This document shows positions 1-4,500 of a DNA stretch of 5,641 nt, piece after piece (positions within the stretch are counted from its first letter, which is position 1; each line of letters begins with the position of its first letter). The notes below the pieces were generated by a model. It was not told the origin of the DNA and made no database searches. It worked only from the letters and a program-made list of their open reading frames with translations. The stretch lies in contig JAGGXT010000325.1 in NCBI GenBank assembly GCA_021162905.1, positions 1 to 5,641 of the forward strand, read 5' to 3'. A program made the position numbers and the translations under genes. Origin of the DNA: Candidatus Odinarchaeota archaeon. Its GTDB lineage: Archaea; Asgardarchaeota; JAGGXT01.

Positions 1-35
1 AAAAAATGCAATTTTTATCGGAGAAAAGAATATAA

Positions 36-46
36 TTATTTAATTA
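36..46 (+). promoter_or_regulatory. Candidate TATA box for the dCTP deaminase-family gene
   Basis: The stretch TTATTTAATTA resembles an archaeal box A. Transcription starting about 26-27 bases downstream would begin near 68 and give a short leader that keeps the ribosome-binding site at 74-79. A second AT-rich box (58-66, AAATATATA) would put the start at the start codon itself and is less compatible with that site. The whole leader is AT-rich, so the call is weak. Confidence 0.25.
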
Positions 47-73
47 TTTTATTTTCTAAATATATACTATCTT

Positions 74-79
74 GAGGTG
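74..79 (+). promoter_or_regulatory. Ribosome-binding site that decides the TTG start of dcd
   Basis: GAGGTG is followed by six bases and then TTG at 86. The longest open frame begins with the GTG at 77, but that GTG is part of this motif, so it is more likely the ribosome-binding site than the start codon. Initiation at 86 also gives the N-terminus M-I-L-x-x-x-x-I usual for dCTP deaminases. Confidence 0.7.
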
Positions 80-85
80 TTCATT

Positions 86-604
86 TTGATCTTGACACAC
101 GATGTTATTCTGGACTACATTAAGAGGGGGATCATTAAAATAGAACCTTTTTCTCCAGACCAAGTTGGCCCTGCTTCAATAGATTTGACACTCGGGAATG
201 TTTTTAGAGTTTTTAATGAGGATATAGATATACTTCATATAAACACCGATGATATCGACGTATCAAAAATTGGAAGATTAGTTGAGATTAAAGATGGTGA
301 GTGCCTTATTTTGAAGCCAGGGCAATTAGTTTTAGGAGTAACTAGAGAGAGAATATATCTTCCGCCAAATATTGCTGGATGGCTTACTGGAAGGAGTAGA
401 TTTGCAAGAGTAGGATTGATGGTACATGTGACAGCTAGCTTTGTTCAACCAAATAGTATGAATCGCCAAGTCTTAGAGATAATTAATGCGAGCCATTTTA
501 GAATAGCACTTTACCCAGGAGTTAGAGTTTGTCAGCTGATACTCGAAGAAACTAAGGGAGAAACTACATTGGGTGGAAAGTTTAAATATCAACTTGAGCC
601 ATAG
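86..604 (+). CDS. dcd: dCTP deaminase / dUTPase-fold protein, short form
   Basis: Probably deaminates dCTP to dUTP, or dCTP to dUMP in bifunctional archaeal forms, in the cytosol to supply dTTP synthesis; the family forms trimers with shared active sites. With the TTG start at 86 the protein has 172 residues, somewhat short for the family (E. coli about 193). Visible motifs are the N-terminal MIL, VGPASIDLTLG (27-37), GRSRFAR (102-108), VHVTA (113-117) and VLEI (129-132), whose E131 aligns with the catalytic Glu. RVCQLIL (147-153) matches the conserved strand near the end. Oddities: the usual RSS is RSR, the HRID segment after VHVTA reads SFVQ, and the protein stops right after a KYQ-like motif, where most members continue with a glycine-containing lid. 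These changes may mark a subfamily, so the fold is firm but the exact substrate less so. Its end overlaps the convergent GTPase gene by 16 bases. Confidence 0.85.
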   Translation: MILTHDVILDYIKRGIIKIEPFSPDQVGPASIDLTLGNVFRVFNEDIDILHINTDDIDVSKIGRLVEIKDGECLILKPGQLVLGVTRERIYLPPNIAGWLTGRSRFARVGLMVHVTASFVQPNSMNRQVLEIINASHFRIALYPGVRVCQLILEETKGETTLGGKFKYQLEP

Positions 605-1188
605 TAGCTATAACTCCAAGCAACCTCAATAATTTTCCTTTTCTTATAAGAAATTATATTCCTGACAAGTTGCTCAATGGCAGTATGGAATTTCTCTTTT
701 TCTTTATCATAAATTTCATAATAAAGGAAGCTAGTTGGTTTGAATGTCTTCCTTATTTCGTTTTTAGATATTGATTTTTTTCCTGAAGTATGATCTAGTT
801 TTGCAATTACTAGAATTAAAGGATCATTACTATGTATTATGTTAGGCAAGTTATTTCTTAAAAGTGGTAACCATATTTCTCTTATTTCTTTTAGGGAACT
901 AGGGTCTCTTTTGTTAAACATCAATATAGCAGCTGATGCCCCTTTTAATAGGATATCAACAATAGATCTAAAATGGGAACGCCCACTGATATCCCAGAAT
1001 TGAAGAAGAACCGTATGATTATCGACTAAAACCTTTTTTGTGAAAAACTCAACACCTATCGTAGGAGTAATTGAATCTATAGTTCCCTCTTCGCCAACGT
1101 AATTCTTTAATAGTTTCGTCTTTCCAGTTTTTGATTTTCCTAATACCACAATTTTGAATATATATTCAAAGAGATCATTAGCACTCAA
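589..1188 (-). CDS. Ras/Rab-like small GTPase with degenerate G3-G5 motifs
   Basis: A 199-residue single-domain small GTPase of the Ras/Rab superfamily, a type known in archaea as well as eukaryotes. The P-loop is GKSKTGKT (17-24). Switch I is TPTIGVEF (41-48), strikingly Rab-like, with T43 as the Mg-binding Thr. Switch II is WDISGRSHF (65-73), where Rab proteins have WDTAGQERF, so the catalytic Gln is R70. The G4 motif, at the expected distance, is AKLD (129-132) instead of NKxD, and G5 (around 157-161, YEIYD) lacks SAK. The C-terminus has a KKRK patch (182-185) and an aromatic tail, with no prenylation Cys. The TTG start at 1188 is preceded directly by an in-frame stop and by GGGTG at six bases. 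It may bind nucleotide weakly or hydrolyse it slowly; its partner is unknown. It lies downstream of two membrane-protein genes on the same strand and ends inside the convergent dcd gene. Confidence 0.85.
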   Translation of the reverse strand: MSANDLFEYIFKIVVLGKSKTGKTKLLKNYVGEEGTIDSITPTIGVEFFTKKVLVDNHTVLLQFWDISGRSHFRSIVDILLKGASAAILMFNKRDPSSLKEIREIWLPLLRNNLPNIIHSNDPLILVIAKLDHTSGKKSISKNEIRKTFKPTSFLYYEIYDKEKEKFHTAIEQLVRNIISYKKRKIIEVAWSYSYYGSS

Positions 1189-1194
1189 TCATAG

Positions 1195-1199
1195 CACCC
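1195..1199 (-). promoter_or_regulatory. Ribosome-binding site for the TTG start of the GTPase gene
   Basis: Read on the minus strand, GGGTG is followed by CTATGA and then TTG. The ATG inside the spacer is out of frame and meets a stop after four codons. The triplet just before TTG is TGA in frame, so TTG is the first possible start. Confidence 0.7.
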
Positions 1200-1200
1200 A

Positions 1201-1240
1201 AAAATAAGAAAAAAATAAGATATAAAAATTACTAAAAAAT
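1201..1240 (-). terminator. T-tracts after the membrane-protein gene
   Basis: On the minus strand the gap between the small membrane-protein gene and the GTPase gene contains runs of six, five, seven and five T's. Such oligo-T tracts are the usual intrinsic termination signal in archaea. They could end or weaken the glycoprotein/membrane-protein transcript before the GTPase. The region is AT-rich throughout, so part of the signal may be compositional. Confidence 0.35.
1219..1228 (-). promoter_or_regulatory. Candidate TATA box for the GTPase gene
   Basis: The minus strand reads TTTTTATATC here, close to the archaeal box A pattern. Its centre is about 35 bases before the TTG at 1188, so a start 25-27 bases downstream (near 1197-1200) would leave a leader of about ten bases, roughly enough to keep the GGGTG. 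It overlaps the T-tracts, consistent with one transcript ending and another beginning here. Confidence 0.35.
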
Positions 1241-1251
1241 GAGTTATTTAA

Positions 1252-1614
1252 TCATTCCTCTGGAGAACTTAGGGTCTTCTTTCCAATGTAACCAAAAATC
1301 GCTCCGCCTATTGCTGCACCTATGAGTAATTGAATATTAAATATGTTAATAGCTCTTGTAGCAACTAAAACTAATGCGTACATGAGTTCAATTTCCTTGT
1401 TTTCAATGGCTATATATAAGGCTAAGAGATAATTAGACATCGGAACAAGTATACCGAGTATTGCTGAAGAGAGTGCGCCACTAAATACTCCACGCGATAC
1501 GAGTCCTGCAGCAATAACAGCTAATGCTAGACCATAAATTTCATTTATAGGATACGCTATGAATCCAGCTATAAAGCCAACAGCTAATCCAGCTAATCCG
1601 CTTTTAAAACCCAT
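1252..1614 (-). CDS. Small glycine-rich multi-span membrane protein, unknown family
   Basis: I do not recognise this 120-residue protein. It is almost wholly hydrophobic, with about four membrane segments: roughly 5-22, 27-44, 46-70 and a last stretch within 78-111 that could be one or two helices. Small residues recur in zipper-like patterns: G6, G9, G13, G17 in the first helix and G99, G103, G104, G108 in the last. The only clearly charged loop is ENKEIE (71-76), and the tail is short and polar (KKTLSSPEE). The ATG start follows AGGTG by seven bases, and that site begins right after the stop of the upstream glycoprotein gene, 12 bases away, so the two are very likely co-transcribed and translated in sequence. 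It could be a small pore, scaffold or membrane partner of the glycoprotein; no catalytic motif is visible. Confidence 0.75.
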   Translation of the reverse strand: MGFKSGLAGLAVGFIAGFIAYPINEIYGLALAVIAAGLVSRGVFSGALSSAILGILVPMSNYLLALYIAIENKEIELMYALVLVATRAINIFNIQLLIGAAIGGAIFGYIGKKTLSSPEE

Positions 1615-1626
1615 TTTCAGACACCT

Positions 1627-2709
1627 TTAACCTTTTCTCTTTTTTAGAGCAAGGTATACTACTACTAAGGCAACAAAGACAATGTCTAAAGATAGCAATG
1701 TAGTATCGTCAACATCAAACATTCTTGCTAGGGTACTCCTTCCGCCAAGACGTACGCTTCCTGGATCTATTAGATTTGCAACTATATCTACGGTTACTTG
1801 ATACGAGACAGGAAACGTGGCATTAATATCCCCAGGTGCTGTTGTAGTGCCAGAAGCATCTACATCAGCCACTCCTTTTACTAACCAACCACTCGCTTTT
1901 TCATAGTATCCCTTTAAGGTGAAGTATATACTCTCTATAACTTGTTTAATTGTCTTTATTTCCTCTGGTTTGGCATCTTTAAAGATTTGCTCAGTGACAT
2001 TAAATCCTAATTGATCATAGACTTCTTGAAATAGTTCGGTTAAATTATGGTAGTCTAACTCTACAACCCATACGTCGTAGCTTTCCTCAGCAACTTCTAG
2101 TGTGCTAGAGCTTACCACAGTTGCAGCTAATTCAAGCCCTTTATTAGCAGTTACATTCCAGAAACCATAAGTTATTTTTGATCCTATGTCTACATTTTTT
2201 GGAATGTAAAATATATTATAGACGTAGAAGTTTTCATTTATTTCTCCCGCAGAGATTTTCTGCATCATCTTTTTCATAGCGTCTTCCATGTTCTCTCCTT
2301 GAAGCTCTTCCAGTGATATATTAGCGAAATAGGCTTCACGTGTATTCTCTTTGATGAAAAACAGAGGCGGTATTGGAATACTCATATTTCTATAATCTTC
2401 TTCAGGGGTTTCATTGTAACAATATGAGTATGTATTGTATGAAAAATTCAAAATTCCAGACCATTTAACAAAATCTAAGTTCAAACGTTCACTTAAAAGC
2501 TTTAATTTTGCATCAATGCTAGCATTAAATTGCATAAGTAATTCGTTATTACTTTCATTAACAATGGTAACCTGAATTAGGCCATCCAAGACATATGTTG
2601 CTCCATTTGGATTAAAAACCGAAGAATCGTATATCTCTTGAGCACTTACATAGGTAATTGATTGAAAGAATAATAACGTAACAATAAAAAGGATTATTAA
2701 TTTTTTCAA
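1627..2709 (-). CDS. Secreted, C-terminally anchored surface glycoprotein, unknown function
   Basis: A 360-residue protein of no recognised family with clear exported topology. It has a signal peptide (KK followed by a hydrophobic stretch, about 3-19, likely cleavage after VSA at 23), a long extracellular part, a single membrane helix at about 337-355 and a cytosolic KKRKG tail. The ectodomain has ten N-glycosylation sequons (N51, 62, 88, 99, 108, 130, 185, 222, 237, 296) and one Cys (C97), so no internal disulfide is possible. Residues about 167-280 look beta-rich (IPKNVDIGSKI, YDVWVVEL, YYEKASGWL), a layout reminiscent of secreted beta-sheet ligand-binding domains, though this is impression only. 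The TTG start is fixed by GGAGG seven bases upstream and by the signal peptide beginning there. It is the first gene of the minus-strand set. Confidence 0.8.
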   Translation of the reverse strand: MKKLIILFIVTLLFFQSITYVSAQEIYDSSVFNPNGATYVLDGLIQVTIVNESNNELLMQFNASIDAKLKLLSERLNLDFVKWSGILNFSYNTYSYCYNETPEEDYRNMSIPIPPLFFIKENTREAYFANISLEELQGENMEDAMKKMMQKISAGEINENFYVYNIFYIPKNVDIGSKITYGFWNVTANKGLELAATVVSSSTLEVAEESYDVWVVELDYHNLTELFQEVYDQLGFNVTEQIFKDAKPEEIKTIKQVIESIYFTLKGYYEKASGWLVKGVADVDASGTTTAPGDINATFPVSYQVTVDIVANLIDPGSVRLGGRSTLARMFDVDDTTLLSLDIVFVALVVVYLALKKRKG

Positions 2710-2716
2710 AGCACTT

Positions 2717-2721
2717 CCTCC
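2717..2721 (-). promoter_or_regulatory. Ribosome-binding site for the TTG start of the glycoprotein gene
   Basis: The minus strand reads GGAGG, then seven bases, then TTG at 2709. The ATG and GTG lying between or beside these are out of frame and soon stop. The hydrophobic signal peptide begins directly at this TTG, so no alternative start is attractive. Confidence 0.7.
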
Positions 2722-2765
2722 ATTATATTAATTTTCTCTATAAAAGTATTATAGTGGAAGATCGC

Positions 2766-2774
2766 TAATAAAAG
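2766..2774 (-). promoter_or_regulatory. Candidate TATA box for the glycoprotein/membrane-protein operon
   Basis: The minus strand reads CTTTTATTA. A start about 26 bases downstream (near 2744) would leave a leader of about 35 bases containing the GGAGG. A second match, TTTTATA at 2739-2745, would start transcription at or past that site and is less convenient. It lies in the 175-base gap between divergent genes. Confidence 0.3.
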
Positions 2775-2824
2775 TTATCATTTTCTAGATACTATTACAA
2801 GTACAAGGTGTAAAGATAAACTTG

Positions 2825-2832
2825 AAATATAA
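2825..2832 (+). promoter_or_regulatory. Candidate TATA box for the metallo-hydrolase gene
   Basis: AAATATAA lies about 55 bases before the ATG at 2885. A start near 2854 would leave a leader of about 30 bases that includes the GAGGG at 2874-2878. It is the plus-strand counterpart of the divergent promoter. Support is by pattern only. Confidence 0.25.
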
Positions 2833-2884
2833 CTATTGCCTAATTTAATTCATAAATCGAGTTAGGGTTACTTGAGGGTCCTAA

Positions 2885-3583
2885 ATGGATTTTGAGAATT
2901 TTCTAAATTCTGAAATTAAAGAAAACCAAGTTGGAATTGTTTGGCTTAATAAATATAGCTCAATCTTATTAAAGACACGAGAAAATCTTATACTCTTCGA
3001 TCCTATGGGTATAAGTAACGATATTCTAGCCAAATTGAATATTACAATTCTTATAATCTCACATGAGCACTTTGACCATCTAGATAGGGCCAACCTCTCG
3101 TATATACTCTCAAAACAGCTACCCCATGTTTTAGCAACACCACCACCTAGTAGATGGGCTCGTGGATTTATTAAAGATCAGAAATTTTTACATGTTGTCA
3201 AACCAGGAGATACTCTTAATTTAAATAATATCACAATCGAAATTTTTCCTGGGAACCATCCATGCGGCGTTCCAGCCACATTCCTAATTAAGACTGAAGA
3301 TGATATTAGAATCTATCACGCTATTGATTCAACGATTTTTGATGATATGAAAAAACTACAATCAAGGAATATAGACATAGCTATTTTACCAATAGGAATT
3401 GCTCCGGGTACGTCACCTAGTATAGCAAAGGAAATGACAAAAATTATTAAACCTAGAATTGTCATACCACACCATGCCGTAGAGGGATTCCTAGAGTTTA
3501 AGGAATTGGTTGAAAAAGAAATAGCCGATGTTAGTGTTGCCATTCTAAAACAAATGGAGCCATATATTTATAAAAAAGAATAG
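2885..3583 (+). CDS. Metallo-beta-lactamase-fold hydrolase, UlaG/UPF0173-like
   Basis: A 232-residue cytosolic protein of the metallo-beta-lactamase fold, probably a metal-dependent (usually zinc) hydrolase. The metal-binding set is complete: HEHFDH at 60-65 (the HxHxDH motif), H125 in GNHPCG, D148 in YHAIDST and H197 in IPHHA. From about 129 to 200 the order of motifs (GVPATFLI, IYHAIDSTIFDDM, ILPIG, IKPRIVIPHHA) follows the UPF0173/UlaG-like group closely. Two group positions differ: the first strand lacks the usual LGH (WLNKYSS, 20-26), and HAGD reads HAID. The substrate cannot be told; members of the group act on phosphoesters and lactones or are uncharacterised. The ATG start is supported by GAGGG six bases upstream. 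NAD kinase follows after 59 bases on the same strand, so co-transcription is possible. Confidence 0.85.
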   Translation: MDFENFLNSEIKENQVGIVWLNKYSSILLKTRENLILFDPMGISNDILAKLNITILIISHEHFDHLDRANLSYILSKQLPHVLATPPPSRWARGFIKDQKFLHVVKPGDTLNLNNITIEIFPGNHPCGVPATFLIKTEDDIRIYHAIDSTIFDDMKKLQSRNIDIAILPIGIAPGTSPSIAKEMTKIIKPRIVIPHHAVEGFLEFKELVEKEIADVSVAILKQMEPYIYKKE

Positions 3584-3606
3584 AATAATATAATGAGCAC
3601 TAATGG

Positions 3607-3616
3607 TTTAAAAATA
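3607..3616 (+). promoter_or_regulatory. TATA-like box just upstream of nadK
   Basis: TTTAAAAATA is a very good match to archaeal box A, but its centre is only about 31 bases before the ATG at 3643. A start 26 bases downstream would fall after the ribosome-binding site and give a nearly leaderless message. It may be an internal promoter or a chance match in AT-rich spacer. Confidence 0.3.
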
Positions 3617-3642
3617 GGCAACCTCGGAGTAGAGGGTTCAGT

Positions 3643-4476
3643 ATGAAGTTTAAAAAAGTCGGTATAGCCTTAAAGCCAGGAATACACAAATCGGAGATCG
3701 TTCATAAGATAATTAATTTCTTAATAAGTAAAGGAATGGATGTTTATGTTGATCCAGGAACCGATGTTGAAATAAAGCTTGGTGAAAAACGACTAGTAAA
3801 GGACATGGACGATGTTGATTTTATAATTTCATTGGGCGGCGATGGAACACTCATGTACGTTTCAAGACATTTACCTAAAGATATACCAATTCTGACAGTA
3901 AATTTCGGAGGAAGAGGCTTTCTTGCTACTCTAGAACCAAAAGAGTTTTTCTTTGCAATGGAATCTTTATTAAAGGATAATTACTTTGTCGAATATAGAA
4001 CAAGATTGGATGTTTTTTTAAATAATAAACCAGTTAATAGAGTTTTAAATGAAGTATTAGTAATGTCATGCCCTATTTCAAAACTTTTTATAGATTTATA
4101 TATAAATAATGAAAGATTAAAAGTTGGACGAGTCGATGGAATTATAGTCTCTACTCTTACAGGATCCACAGCCCACGCGTTTTCTGCCGGAGGCCCCATT
4201 ATAACGCCAGATGTTGATGTTATTGAAATTATACCCATAAATCCACTAGACCCAAGTATGAGAATGATTATCACAAGCACAAATGCAATAATAAAAATAA
4301 CAATAAATAAAGGAACAAAAAATGCATACCTTGTCCCAGATGGAGAAACAGCATTCGAGTTAGAAGTAGGAGATGAAATATTAATTAGAAACTCAAACAG
4401 CCCAATTAGATTAATTAAGTTTAAGCATATTAACTTCCTAGAAAGAGTATACAGTAAACTTTTAAAAGTTAAATAA
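3643..4476 (+). CDS. nadK: NAD kinase
   Basis: Phosphorylates NAD to NADP in the cytosol using ATP or polyphosphate; this is the only de novo source of NADP and normally essential. At 277 residues it has the usual family length. The motifs come in order: SLGGDGTL (63-70, with D67 of GGDG), VNFGGRGFL (86-94), NEVLV (136-140), DGIIVST (165-171) leading into TGSTAH (173-178) and SAGGPI (181-186), PINP (198-201), and a late PDGE (232-235) in the position of the conserved DG. The family's STPTGSTAY reads STLTGSTAH here, so the Pro and Tyr of the nucleotide-binding loop are replaced. The ATG start follows GAGGG by six bases. It lies 59 bases after the hydrolase gene and 24 bases before the DUF354 gene, all on one strand, so it is probably co-transcribed at least with the latter. 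Confidence 0.93.
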   Translation: MKFKKVGIALKPGIHKSEIVHKIINFLISKGMDVYVDPGTDVEIKLGEKRLVKDMDDVDFIISLGGDGTLMYVSRHLPKDIPILTVNFGGRGFLATLEPKEFFFAMESLLKDNYFVEYRTRLDVFLNNKPVNRVLNEVLVMSCPISKLFIDLYINNERLKVGRVDGIIVSTLTGSTAHAFSAGGPIITPDVDVIEIIPINPLDPSMRMIITSTNAIIKITINKGTKNAYLVPDGETAFELEVGDEILIRNSNSPIRLIKFKHINFLERVYSKLLKVK

Positions 4477-4491
4477 CGTGTACGATGACGT

Positions 4492-4495
4492 GGTG
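4492..4495 (+). promoter_or_regulatory. Ribosome-binding site that places the DUF354 start at 4501
   Basis: GGTG is followed by five bases and the ATG at 4501. The longer open frame starts with a GTG at 4495 that overlaps this motif by one base. The ATG gives the N-terminus MPKVWIDILTPKQ, matching the way DUF354 proteins usually begin (short lead, then W-x-D-I-x-T-P-K-Q). Confidence 0.65.
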
Positions 4496-4500
4496 TGCTT

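Noticed and set aside
1..75. Short open frames entering from the left edge, possibly the tail of an upstream gene
   Set aside because: All three plus frames run a few to two dozen codons before a stop, and none shows a recognisable C-terminus. The stretch reads as AT-rich leader, so no partial gene is called.
77..85. GTG at 77 as the dcd start
   Set aside because: It is embedded in the GAGGTG ribosome-binding motif and would add three residues before the usual MIL start.
585..640. Frameshift at the end of dcd that would restore a longer C-terminus
   Set aside because: The other two plus frames past 590 stop quickly or give no lid-like, glycine-containing sequence, so the short end appears genuine.
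904..915. NKRD sequence (residues 92-95) in the GTPase as the G4 motif
   Set aside because: It lies only 26 residues after the switch II Asp, where Rab proteins have the strand-4 YDxT segment. G4 is expected about 60 residues after that Asp, which matches AKLD at 129-132.
2881..3093. Minus-strand open frame of 70 codons
   Set aside because: It is antisense to the start of the metallo-hydrolase gene, including its HxHxDH region, and has no motif of its own.
3316..3543. Minus-strand open frame of 75 codons
   Set aside because: It is antisense to the C-terminal half of the metallo-hydrolase gene, where the plus strand encodes conserved HAID and IPHHA motifs.
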